NCBI GenBank assembly: GCA_019914945.1
Contig: CM034100.1
Coordinates: 2,679,209 to 2,743,208, forward strand
Length of the DNA stretch: 64,000 nucleotides
DNA from: Typha latifolia
Lineage: Eukaryota > Streptophyta > Magnoliopsida > Poales > Typhaceae
Direction: 5' to 3'
This document shows, piece by piece, positions 24,256-36,088 of this stretch. Below the pieces are notes generated by a model, which did not search any database, was not told the origin of the DNA, and saw only the letters and a program-made list of their open reading frames with translations. A program made the translations under genes and the position numbers. Position 1 is the stretch's first letter. The number at the start of each line of letters is the position of its first letter.

Positions 24256-27200
24256 AGCGAATATTCATTGAAGACATCTAAGTGTTCATTGCTTCCACTG
24301 AGAGTGATACTTGTCTTCTTTGTCTCATTAGTAGCTTTATACATATGCTATCTCTGTATGAATCAGATTACTGTAGAAAAGAATGCCAGGGATGCACTAT
24401 TCACTATTAGAAAAGCAGAAAATTTATGTCCTCATAATATCCGACCTGAGGAGATACAGTATATGCACTTTCCGCAACCGAGGACTTATAATAGGTGACC
24501 TTTTAACCCTTATAGTAGTGGCACTTCATACTAGTTGCTTTCATTTTCTGAATGATGCTGCTGTTTTTCTTAGGGGTGAATGCTCATGTACTCCTGTCCT
24601 GTACTTTGTTATTGTGTCTATGCAAAGATCTGGAAGTGGATGGTTTGAAACTTTGCTGAACAGCCATCCTAATGTTAGCTCAAATGGTGAAATTTTTTCT
24701 ATTAAAGCAAGACGAGCTGATTCCTCATCTATTATGAAGACCTTGGACACCGTCTACAACTTGGATTGGTTAAGCAGTGCAGCAAAAAACGAATGTGTAG
24801 CTGCTTTTGGTTTAAAATGGATGCTAAATCAGGTTTGTTCTTTATCTCTTTGGCTGCGTCATGATCATATTCATTATCATCTCCGGATACGGTTAGGGGT
24901 ATAATCGAGCCGAGCTTGATCATGCTTAGCTCTGATCAAAGTTTGAATTGAAAATAATTTTGAGCCTAAATGAGCCAATCAATAAGTAATTTTAAATCTT
25001 AATCAATTCAAGTCAAATTTTGAGCTTGATCAAGCTTGAATTAAATTAAGCTTGATTTATGCTTCTCTCAAGCTTAAAATAAAGCTTAGTTCAACTATAA
25101 AAATAAAAATATTACAAATATAAACTAATAGAAATATCCAGGTATTTGGAAAAGATATGGTAGAATCAGAATTCTGATTTAAACTCTACAAGAAATATCT
25201 AGATCAGAGTATGTAGCAATCCACTTAAGCAAATTTTAGAATATAACAGAAGTATATTATAGTATAGAAAGTATTACTCATAATATATATATATATATTA
25301 TAATTATTTTAAGCTTTTTCGAGGCTACTTGATCAAGTTAGCACATGATCAAGCTTGACTCAAAAATATTTTCGAGCCTAATTTGAAAATCAAGCTCAAC
25401 TCAGCTTATTTTTTAGCCAAGCTTGATCGAGTCGAGCTCGAGCTGGATTTACTATTTTGACAGGTCTAGGTAGGGTGGTGGTGCTTATTGCAAATTCCAG
25501 GTTGTTTCTTGATCCCTTTGTCCAGTATTCTACTCAGAGTAGAAGTTTATAAAAAGCTTTTCGGCTCTTTTTATTCTTTTTTTTTTCATTTAATGAGGGA
25601 GCGGGAGGTCAACTTGAACAGTGTCTAGATTTATTGTTTTGGGTTTTGGCACCGACCATTAAAAACAGCAGTCTGAGTGTACCATTTTATAGAACATCTT
25701 CTGTGCATAGCAGATATCATGCTTTCACTTGAATGCTTTTGTGCTGTATTTGTGCTTCCCACCTACAAATTTTCTGCATAATGTGGCTGCGTTGTATAGA
25801 TGAGTGTTCTATATGTGTTGTTCTCATTTGTCTAGTTGAAGTTCTGGTCTAGGTTCAGAATTCTGGCAGCTACTGCTGATAAGTTATCCTATAAAATATA
25901 AATAATCATATTAGGTCTTCATCATTTCCAGAGGAGCTGAACCTCGGAGAAACATGGTAACTTGTGGAGGCTTGTATTCTTGCTGGCATTTTTGGACAAT
26001 TTAAAGAGCACCTATTTTATAATTTCTAGCTTAGTTTACAACTTTACATTCTTGCGATTGAGGAGCAGGATGACATTGTACTCGATGAAGAACCTCTAGA
26101 TAAAGTTTTTATTTGTTTATTCTATGGGATCTTAAGGTACTCAGTCATATTAGATCTCAATGCTTTTTGATCATGACATTGAATTGATTATCTTGGCTCA
26201 AAATATTATATTTTTTCTGAACATTTTAATACATTTACTTGAATATTGAAAATGATGTGTTATGATTAATAAGCCAAACAACTAAGAATAGTAGACTTAA
26301 TTTGTAGCTGCATTGAAGGTGACTGTTGACTTGGATAATTATTTAAAGAGAAATCTATCAAAAACACTTTGCCTTCTGTTTTTATTATTATTTACATCCT
26401 ATCATATAGATCTTATCATTCGGCTCATGCATCTTGCCTAATGTTGACTATCAATTACTTACAGATGAGTTAAGATAACTATAGGTGCAAAATGACCATA
26501 ATATCCGTGCTTTATAGGTTAAGGTAAAATTGCACGGAGGACTATATTTTAAAGTCAAATGAGGGACATTTTAGTTATTTTATTTTTTATTTTAAAAAAT
26601 AATGAAATATTCTCTAGTTCTTTAACTACTGTCAGGATAAAATTAACCTAAGGTGTTTTTGAATAATTTTAGGCAAAATGTAAAGATTGAATAATAAATA
26701 TCCATATGGTAGGGTCTAAACAATAATAAAAGTAAAAGGCAAAGTGTTTTCAATAGATTTTTCTTATTTAAATTAAAAATTATTATCTAAGATGACTCGA
26801 TTAGTCAACTTATTTGCTTTTTGTGATTTCAGGGACTAATGGATCACCAAAAGGAAATACTTACTTACTTCAAAGCAAAGGGTGTTTCTCTGATATTTCT
26901 TTTTCGAAGGAATCTTTTGCGGAGATTCATCTCAGTGTTAGCTAATGATTATGATAGACAAGAAAAGCAGTTGAATGGCACTCACAAGGCACACGTCCAC
27001 TCTAGAGAGGAGGTCGGTCTCTGTCTCTCACTTGCTTGTTCCTCCGCTGTCATCCATCCTAAAATCTTTCTCACAATAAGCTGAATCTTCATGTTTCCAG
27101 CTATATCCTCTTTCCAGCATTTAATAAGGCTGAAAACCCTCTCATATAAGAATTTACAGTATGATAACTTGTGCATATGTTTATGAAAATAAATTTCCCA

Positions 27201-27819
27201 CATGGCACGAAATTTGCTGTTTCGTTCATGTGTTTCATCATTAACTTTACAATTAACTATCTCTAGCACTTGGAATTCTGCCGTTTGTTTTTATTTTCTA
27301 GTCCTGGTATCTACAGTAGGTTATATTCATCATGTTGCGGATCTGCCAGTAGGTATGTATTGTTGGACTGTATTGTTTTGCTGATTTGTATTGGTCTGCA
27401 CAGGCTGAGATATTGGCACGATTCAGGCCCATTATCAACACTGCAACTCTAATTTCAAACCTCAGCGATGCCGAAAAAGCTATTGCAGATTGTTTACAAT
27501 ATTACAGCAGCATCCGGCACATAATTTTGTATTATGAAGACATCATCAACAATCAAGATGTAAGTGCAAGCTTTAATTACTAACCATCTTGTGCACACAT
27601 TGCCTTACTTTCATGTCTGATTTAGTTGTGATTTCTTTGCAGGCTTTATCTCGCGTTCAAGAATTTCTAAGGCTTCCTATTAGAAAGTTAGTTAGTCATC
27701 AAGTGAAAATTCACACGAGACCACTTTCAGAGCAGGTCATTAACTGGAAGGATGTCTTGAAGACACTTAATGAAACACAGTATGACCATTTTCTTAACCA
27801 CGTTGATTATTATAGTTAA
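24256..27819 (+). CDS. NodH-like sulfotransferase family membrane protein (start codon not resolved)
   Basis: Five coding exons: 24256-24494, 24574-24832, 26833-27012, 27404-27559, 27643-27819. After a Lys/Ser tail comes one hydrophobic helix (VILVFFVSLVALYICYLCM), as in a type II Golgi protein. The luminal domain holds the PAPS 5'-phosphosulfate loop STQRSGSGWFE-like sequence (here VSMQRSGSGWFETLLNSHP), the NGEIF segment, GLKWMLNQ, IFLFRRNLLRR with the 3'-phosphate contact, and a C-terminal ILYYEDI helix. Plants have a small family of these, annotated as similar to rhizobial NodH; their acceptor is unknown. The first exon shown has no ATG before the membrane helix, so the start must lie in an upstream exon. 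One possibility is a mini-exon around 23749 (ATG ATA CAG...), but this is speculative. Confidence 0.82.
24895..25475. mobile_element. Putative non-autonomous DNA transposon rich in AGCTTGATC/GAGCTCGAG motifs
   Basis: Inside the third intron of the transcribed gene, the left end (cgagccgagcttgatcatgctt) and the reverse complement of the right end (cgagctcgactcgatcaagctt) are imperfect inverted repeats. Subterminal repeats of caagctt/aagcttgat fill both flanks. Elements with clustered GAGCTCGAGC ends are widespread in plants. The target duplication is unclear. Confidence 0.5.
26348..26763. mobile_element. Mutator-type MITE, 416 bp, with 9-bp target site duplication
   Basis: The termini GAGAAATCTATC... 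and ...GATAGATTTTTC-like (reverse complement gaaaaatctattg) extend as about 65-bp inverted repeats sharing aaaacactttgcctt and ttttattatt. The element is bounded by a perfect direct repeat ttatttaaa at 26339-26347 and 26764-26772. Nine-base duplications are typical of the Mutator superfamily. There is no open frame. It lies in the large third intron of the sulfotransferase gene, 69 bases before the acceptor. Confidence 0.8.
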
Positions 27820-30043
27820 CATCTTCTTCATGTTGTGTCGTGGCTGTGTGTAGATGTTAACCAGTCTGATAGTTATAAATTGCTTTTCATAAGGGTTGGT
27901 GTTCCATTTGTTCTAACATTGCTCACTTATAGGGGAAAAAAAATCAATCTGCTAACAACAGAAGAAAGTTGATAAAATTTTGTCATGACATTCTGTAGTA
28001 GAATTTACCATGACCTTATACATTTCTCTTCTTGTAACTTTATCTTACCAATTTCTGCAACCAGCAGTTCTTGCTTGCCGATTATGCTGTCTAACCGACT
28101 GAATATGTTAGTTTGTCACCTTTTATTATTCACAGTCAACTGTCTTGTACATGTGACTGTCCAGAAGCAGTTACAACAAAAATTACATGTATTGCCCCTT
28201 CTTAAGGTAGGAGATGAATATGATCTGACCGATATTTAGACGTCAAGATTGTTTTGATTTATACAGATGCTACCTTGCATGCATACCCTTCAGAGCCTGT
28301 AAAATTGTGCACATACCCCTAAAGAAATGATATGTGCGCTTCCATATGGGCGATGTCTTCTGAATATATGACCTTATATGTAAAAAAAAATGTTTCAGCG
28401 GTTACTGAGTTATATATGCAAGTCTGCAACTTCTGTTGGATGTATACACAAGCCCTCCAGTGTTGGAGTGTATTAATTACACTTCTACGTTCTGATGTGT
28501 TAGATATGCAAATAAATGTTCTTTAAATGGTGTAATGTATGTACTTGGCCTCATCTTGCTGTCTCAGGAATTGTTTTCTTGCTACTGGATTATGATTTAC
28601 CAAGACGTTAGACAGATGATTTGATTGGGTTTTAGAACGCAGAAGGTAATTAGAGGACAATGCATTTCTTGCAAGAACTTAGCTCAAATAAAACATTAAC
28701 ACTGAATCAGGAGTCACTTTATCTCCAAATTGTGATCCATGAGGTGTGGGAATATATGCCTATCTTAATCAGCATCTGTCCGCTTATTCTCAGCAATTAA
28801 AAAAGCTAATATTTGCCAATGGAGGAGAAAGAGTAACCCTAAGGTTTTTTTTACCTTTTAAATTAATTAATTGTAGACTTCTTTATGGACTCAAGTAGAT
28901 AGAATTTGAAACTCTTGGTGTTGGTTGCATGCCATGGGAAGATATATTGTTATAGATATACAATATCTTTCTTCCATATACCCAATTAGATTGCATGGAA
29001 TCCTTGCAGTTACATATCATGATCAGAATATTTGGTACTAAAATAATAGATGTTGTGCACTATGGACTACATGTAAATGCCATACTTATGCACGACAAGT
29101 CTTAGCTTCATTATATATTTTATAAATGCACTGAGGGCTTTTAAAGCTGTTTGCTTTGCCATGTAGCTTTTGCAAGATAATTAATGTCTCATTAGGCTAT
29201 TCATTCACCACTACTAAGGCTTCATGTTTATCTAAATACCATTTGTTTGCCCCCTAATGCAAAGGAGAGGGCTTCTATATATGTGTACTCCACTAGATAG
29301 TGTCAATTCTTAGTATGCAAACAAAAGAATGTTCCTTAATCTTGCAGTATTTTATATCGTGTCAGGTATAAGTTTCTGTTGAAAAGTTAATCTAAAGGAA
29401 TCAAATTATTAGGCAAACGAGATCAGTATGGAATTTTAATAGAGATGGTATAAAAAGATATTCTCATCAGGCGTTTTTCAGGAAATATGATTCGTTCTGG
29501 TGATATGTTGCAAGTCAAATTTGGTGTTTCTTTTAGGGCAAGTTATAGTCTGATTCTGAGTTACACTCCTGTACTTCAAATTTAAGTATTATATTCTCTT
29601 GTAATCAAGATCAAATTAATCGTTAGATTTTTAATTCAAAATTAATGGTACAAGTGACCAAGCTATTCTTATAACTGTTGACATATTTTTTTAAAAGTAA
29701 ATCGTTAAAACACAAAATTGTTTCTGCTATCATCAAATCAAACTGTATATTTGTGGGGGTAATTTTATATCTTTGTGAATGATTGACAAACAGTTACAAT
29801 TTGATCTATATCACAGTAGTGTTAAGTGTTTAAGATTTCACTGGCATTTGCATAAAAATCTCTTCAATTTTCAAAATTGAAACAATAGGTTTGTACATCT
29901 TTTATGTAAAGTATATGCATTTGTATTAATTATAGAAAGGTGTATCTAGTGTAAAAAAATGAGACACTCAGTTTCAAGAGTCTAATTTTTATTATTACTA
30001 AAATATAAGATTTTTTTTTTGGTGCAAATAACTCAGATTCCAC

Positions 30044-30045
<2 letters not shown>

Positions 30046-30084
<39 letters not shown>

Positions 30085-30094
30085 TTATTATTAG
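30046..30094. repeat. (TTC)n then (TTA)n microsatellite
   Basis: Twelve TTC units pass directly into about four TTA units. Confidence 0.9.
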
Positions 30095-31213
30095 GCTAGA
30101 TTCCAGATAAAATTATAGGTAGTTTTTCTAGTATTCGATGATGAGATATCTAACGTCCCTCTTTTATTTACAATAGAGTTTCTAGATGGTCAAAATATTC
30201 GAATCCTGATAGGATGGTTTCTCCTACTTATATATATATGTTACGTGCTAATATTATGCATGCATCCTAGCTAGGTAGACCATGCGTGTCATATGCTTCT
30301 TTTATGATGCTGCTATGCTTGATCATCCCCAAAAGCTTTTGAAGAGAGAAATTATTTAGTAACTACTACTTTTTTTTCTTCTTTCTATATCATTATCAAA
30401 ACGTCTTCGTGTCGTATTATAATCAAATCCCATTAATTGCTCCAAAGAAGCGCCACATAAAACTTAAGATTAATTAATGTTTGATTCAATCACTTTAAAT
30501 ATGAAGTAAGCATTCAGCATTCATGGAAAGTTTTGGACATTTCTTCTCTTCCTTTAATAAAGTACTTTTAGTGCACGATCGAGTTTAATGATACAAAAAT
30601 ATATATTGTGCGATGTGTTTTGTTGTAGAGTTTCAAGTGTCCTATACAAGCATTACTTTGAGGTCCAGAAACAAGGCACTAAATGAAAGCAAATTGAGCC
30701 TTTTGATCAACCAACACCCTTCTTTTTAATACCATTGTTGTTTGGACTGATTTCAACTGTGCAAACTTGGACCATTGGAATTGATCAAACCTATTTACAT
30801 ATGAAATTAATAGGCAACGTACGTACACAGGTTAAAATCTTGCAAATGGAAAGAGAGCAGTCTTGAAAAGGCTAGGGTTTTCCTTTTGGCATTCACAAAA
30901 GATAAAAAGTGGTGCATGATTAGAGTAGTTAAGATTAGAAAAATGGCATGTGGGTTAATAAAATTATGTGCACTTAATGGAGACCCAATGGAGGCCAAGC
31001 TTAGGATTTAATTAATTAAAGAAGGAGATTTCATTTTCCTCCTCCATGAAGCAAGAGGAAGTAAAAGGAGGAGCAAAAGCTCAGTTGAGTGGCCTATTGA
31101 TTGAACATAAAGATCCACACTTTTGGTATTGTGAGAGATGAATCTTTGACCAAAGTAGTTTGAATCTTTGGGTGAGCAATTGTGAGCAGCTAGCTAGCTA
31201 GCGATGGCAATGG

Positions 31214-31215
<2 letters not shown>

Positions 31216-31262
<47 letters not shown>
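31216..31262. repeat. (AT)n microsatellite
   Basis: Uninterrupted AT dinucleotides, about 47 bases. Confidence 0.9.
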
Positions 31263-31263
<1 letters not shown>

Positions 31264-33390
31264 CAAGGGAGATGTAGAGACATCCTTTAGCATGAGGGGA
31301 AAGCCATCAAAGGCACTGATATATTTTGTCTAGCTCAAAGGACATCCCAAAGTGCATCAAAATTAAAGTGAATCCTTTAAGGCTCCTCTCTGGATTTTTG
31401 GGAGGACAAGTGGTCATGCAGCTCCATGATCATAATAATGTTAGCGAAATGGATCAAATGTGGGGGTTCTTTAGTCTGCAAAAGCGTGCATTTGTGGGAG
31501 AAGGGATGAGACTGATACTATATTATGTTGCCATGGAAAGGGAAAAGAAGAAAGAAGAAGACAACCTAAAAGATACACCATTAGTTAAAGCTCAAGTTGC
31601 GTAAGAGAGCTCGGTAACGTGTCGTGCGAATGATCATCTCTAGCTAAGCGTGCGCAATTCTTATCATAATCGTAAAAATTTATCAGTATCTAGTTTTAAA
31701 GAATTGAAAACTTAACGATGTCTCATTGCCACTATAATTGGAATATGGAAACACTCATAAGTTTCTTTATAAGTTGTTATAATATATAACTAGTCATTAA
31801 TTAGGCTATTGGTTTGATCGTACCTAGTGCCATATTGAATTAGAAAGGCTTAATTAGTCTATATGGTTGGGCATGAATAATAGGGTACTTTGTTTTGAAC
31901 TTTATGAGATGAAAAAAATCATTCCAGTTAAGTTGAAAACAACAGTAAAATGATATTATCAGCTTTCATTAAAACTCTAATAATAAAAATTAACAACAAG
32001 TTGTAATCGAGTAAGATAGTAGTCACTCGATATTTCCTTAACAAAAAACAAACAAAAAAAAAAGTCGCAAAATTAATATTCATGCAGCATCTTGAATTAA
32101 GTGATTGAACTCAGCTCAATCTGAGCAAAGCTGGTAATGGAGAAGCATCATGGCCAGATGAGTGAGGAGTGAGGAGTGAGGAGCGAGGACGACTCCTTTG
32201 TGGCTGGCAAACATTAGGTCGAACACATAGGAGCATGTCACTGGAGCTCCACCACCCTACTTGCTGTCTACCTTTTGGGTCTTCGAATTGGAGCTCTTCC
32301 ATTATCCAAACCTCTTGGAAATATATTTATACGTATAAAAAACGAATATATCTATAAATCATTATGAGCCTTTTCTTTTTTTACTTTCACTTGTGGAACA
32401 AAGCACCCATAAATATTCGAATCTTTTTTCTTCTTCCATGGTGATGTCAACCCGACAGCGTAGCTTTCTGCATGGCCGGCGTATATCCGGTTGTCGTCGA
32501 ATCTATCGGTAGGGTTTTCGCGAGGGCGATGATGGTGTTATGGAGGATGGTAATGCCATTTAGGCCATTGCAGCAAGGAGGAGAAGATTGGAGTAGGGTT
32601 TTTGAGTGTGTGTGTGTGTGTGTGGGTGGTAATGACTCACTTGTAGGGTTGAGTGTCCTACAGGATGAGAAGGGATGGGATTTTTGGGAGAGGGAGAATG
32701 GGCTAGTGGGCTTCCCATGGGGCCCAATAAAGGGAGGGAGTGGAAGGGGTTATGTGTCATGATTTGGTTGGGGCTCTTGTTCCAACTCCCCCCGTGTGTA
32801 CATAGCTGGAGACATTTTTGATATGAAGAGATTCCACTTTGGAAGTGTTTGGGGTTAGACAAAAGGGCGGAAGTGGATTCCTTGCTACTTTCCATAACCA
32901 AATTATTACAATTAAAAAATATATACATATTCTTACTTTGTCGTTTTCCAATTCTTGTTTTACCCAGAGATCGTCTGCCGACCCAGATGTAGGAATTATC
33001 TGCTCATTTCACACAGAGAATCTCGGGGGGAGAGAGAGAGAGAGGAATAGTGTAAAAAGAATTTATCCTCGTTTTTTTTTGTGCATATATAATGTTTAGT
33101 CCCAAATAAGGAACCTCATCCTTCCCATTTCTTCGCCATTTAATGGAGTCAGGTCAGAGCAACTTGCAATGTCCAACATCCTTGGACTAAAAATATTGGA
33201 ATAAGAAGATGCATGAAATTAATTGTCAAATCAAACAACTGCATGTGGATTAAAGCACGGATGCCATAAAATATAGATACCCCTCTTTTGATCGATATAT
33301 ATACCTCTTTTTTTCATGCTTAATTCTCTCTCTTTCTTGCAGGCTCAAGATAATTGGGTAAAGGAAAAAAAAATCTATGGATGCATTAAG

Positions 33391-34346
33391 GCGGCTCCCT
33401 AGGTGCGTATGTTCTACTAGAAGGTGGTATGGAATCAACCATATTCGGATGATGGCATGTCTCGGCAATCTTAATCTTGGAGTAGACGATCGTTGTAGCC
33501 TTCATGGGCTGTTTAGATCACTTTGTGTTTGTTGTCGGTATAGTAGAGAAGTGTCGGCACAGGTTGATGTTAGCCTACCATTCCATAAATTTAGTTGAAA
33601 AGGTTAGTTGAACCTGATTGGGCGTGAACTAACATTAGAATAGGCGGTTAGATTTGGAGACCAAGAGAGTGATTGCTTCAACATTATGGGGCATCTAGAA
33701 GCAACGGAATAGTGTTGCTTTTGGTGGGATGGCTGCACAACCACAACTGGTGGTATGTCTAGCATTATGGTTTGTTAAGAAGTATAGTAGGGTAGATAAT
33801 ATGAGGCTACCTCAACAAACTTCTCTTTAGATCAAGTCGCGGTGGCCAGAGGCAAGCTAGACCAAGATGAACACTAATGGGGCTTAGTCGGTGGAAGGAT
33901 ATCAGGGGGCGCCCATGCAATTTTGAGATCGAAGAATGAAGCAAGGGTGGGCATTGCTTGGGAATTAATACCTAAAGGATATATTTTGATGACTAAGAAG
34001 TGGAGTTAAGATTGCGCACTGCTCTCTCTTATGATTGTTGAAAGGTAGTGATGGAGTTAGGACTTTGAGGTTCTAACCCAAATCTTTTGCAAAGAGACAC
34101 AAAAAGTCATTGAATGTCAATGGGATAGTTTTAAAATATTTTAATATTTTGGAGGGTTTTGAAGGTATTATGTTCGCCCATATTTATAGTGAAGGAAATC
34201 GAATAAAAGATTTGCCGTGCTTGCATGTTGCGGCCTATTGAGGAGCTCCCCTATAACTTTTGTAATCTACTCCTTTTCGACACTTTGATCGTCTCGGTTA
34301 GCCGGATTGTCTTAATCTAAGTTGACATCAATTTTTTATGTCAAAC

Positions 34347-34404
<58 letters not shown>
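33391..34404 (+). mobile_element. Degenerate 5'-truncated LINE (RNase H-like 3' portion) with (TAA)n tail
   Basis: Conceptual reading across stops and frameshifts gives the usual order of the C-terminal part of plant L1-type LINE ORF2: TLWGI-KQRNSVAF near 33686, WPEAS-TKMNTNGA near 33848 (start of the RNase H domain), SGGAHAILRSKNEAR near 33905, VELRLRTALSYDC near 34000 (second RNase H acidic motif), and HIYSEGNRIKDLPCL near 34180. The unit ends at a long (TAA)n tract (about 34346-34404), the kind of 3' tail left by LINE retrotransposition. Many in-frame stops show it is dead. Confidence 0.72.
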
Positions 34405-36088
34405 CTAGCTTGATGTTTTTTTAATGCATAAACTCTCCATCAGGAGATTGACCTTAGTTTCCACCACCAAGATATTATCCGAGGGAATCGATCCGGCAAG
34501 GTCTGGATACCGCAGCCCCAACGGACTTGATTCTCTAAAACCCTAATTCCTAAAACTATTTTCACGTAGGAATCCACTAATCTCCTTTATTCTTCTCTCA
34601 CTTTGTTCCACGAAAAAGACATACACATGCCAAACGAATTAAGTTTGTAACCCCGAAGGATTAGTGTGCAATGGTCCTAATTAATATTCTCTCGAGGGCT
34701 TTAATGCAGGAATTAATTAAGTATCTAATGACATCAGACCATGAGCTTTTGTGCCCAATACTAAACCCTTTGCAGCCTCGTTCCTGGAAAATGTTCGCAT
34801 TAAGAATCCGGCAATTTGCTCTTTGAAATGGGAGAATAAGTTGCCGAATTGACCCCAAATCTCTATCCAAATTGGTATTTAGTATCTCGTTGCTGCTTAT
34901 AGTAAACCACTTGGCGAAAGTTGTTCACCAACATTTGATGCTATCGGAGTTGCTATTATTCCAGTCTCATGCAACAAAGATTCAAAGATAATAAGCAGCT
35001 CGGATGGGGATAAGAACAAATGCATTTCCTGGGAGTAATGTTTATCTTGGAGATTCTCCTTTGTCAACCTTTAAAAATAAGTCTAAATGGTGCAGTATAT
35101 GAGGTTGTAGGCATGGACAAGAATGCTTCTTAAATATAATTTCTGAAAGCATTGTCTTAATTTATGGTATAGACAACTAACCAAAGAGGACAATTTTAGA
35201 AGGTTCTACAATATAAACAATAATTTATAGAGTATAAATGTACTTATTCATAAAAATCCAATGCTCTATAAAAATAACTTCAAGAGAGAGAGAGAGAGAG
35301 AGAGATAAAATGCAGTATCTAATTGGTATTCCTGGATAAGGAAGGGTTAATTTGCAAAATAAGATCTACGACAAACGGAATAATTAACCTTAATACATAT
35401 CTGAGATGGTAATTAAGGGAGGCCTTTTGGTAGTGAAGCCACAGGTCACTACGAGCCCACTATTCCGCCACGTGTAACGAGTACGCCTGGTTTCCCTACC
35501 CCGTGATGATCCGGGAAAAAATACGCATCACGAGATGCCGATGCCAACGGACGGCCGGTGATGACGGCCCCCACACGTGTGAGGCGCGCACTACAGTGTG
35601 CCTCGGTGAGGCCCACCGAGGCGGGGAGGGGTGTGTCATCAGCTCGCACAATACGCACCCTTGGATGGCTGCCTATCACATCGCCACTCCAATTTGCCGC
35701 CACGCGGAGGCAACTCACTACCCCAAAGGCGCGGGACCCACTTCCCTCCAGACTCGGATAATGCTTGGAGTCTTTTTGCATCTACCCCCCCCATGTAAAG
35801 CTATTTATTTATAAGGTTGTAAATGCAAAAAGAAACACCACCGTGCAGTGTAATATGTCGCCATTCCAGGTGTGGTGTGGGTTGACATTGCCGAGAAAGC
35901 ATTCACACGCTTACACTTACTAATTTACTTCCCCAACAAGCCCTCGTGGGAGTCGTTGGCTTCGGTTATAAATTGGCGCCCAAGGCCTTCCCCCCTTCTT
36001 AGGAGAGAACACAACCAGGCAAGCCTCTTGAGTTCTTCCTCCCCTCTCTCCGAGCTCCAAGTCCTCGTTTTATTTTTGTAGTAAAAAG
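34405..36088. other. Intergenic region and promoter of the UMAMIT gene
   Basis: The first kilobase shows no gene, with (GA)n at about 35285-35305. From about 35440 to 35790 the sequence becomes GC-rich and carries short palindromes, including cacacgtgtg at about 35573. A TATA box follows at 35967. Two opposed open frames in this GC-rich patch are unlikely to be coding. Confidence 0.5.
35967..35973 (+). promoter_or_regulatory. TATA box of the UMAMIT9-like gene
   Basis: TATAAAT lies 122 bases before the ATG in a GC-rich context (ttggcgccc follows), placing the transcription start near 36000 and leaving a leader of about 90 bases. The palindromic G-box cacacgtgtg upstream suggests bZIP/bHLH control. 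Confidence 0.6.

Larger units (their letters stand above)
27820..33390. other. Long gene-poor interval
   Basis: It starts with the sulfotransferase 3' UTR (to about 28540). Contents: a block near 29520-29830 resembling the edge of a small transposon, (TTC)n at 30046-30081 followed by (TTA)n, (AT)n at 31216-31262, a GTGAGGA triplication near 32161-32180, and (TG)n at about 32605-32622. Short frames at 30807-30998 (-), 31326-31604 (+), 32111-32302 (-) and 32472-32762 (+) have no recognisable homology or splice context and I do not call them genes. Confidence 0.5.

Noticed and set aside
30046..30094. Repeat array considered as CRISPR-like
   Set aside because: Simple trinucleotide repeat with no spacers; the genome is eukaryotic.
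31326..31604. 92-codon plus-strand frame
   Set aside because: No ATG at its start, no splice context and no recognised family.
32111..32302. 63-codon minus-strand frame starting MEELQFED
   Set aside because: Short and partly built on a GTGAGGA triplication; no homology seen.
34661..34870. 69-codon minus-strand frame that might be reverse transcriptase
   Set aside because: No YxDD or other reverse-transcriptase motif could be read.
35449..35814. Overlapping frames on both strands in the GC-rich patch
   Set aside because: Open on both strands because of base composition; the patch lies directly upstream of a TATA box and is more likely promoter.
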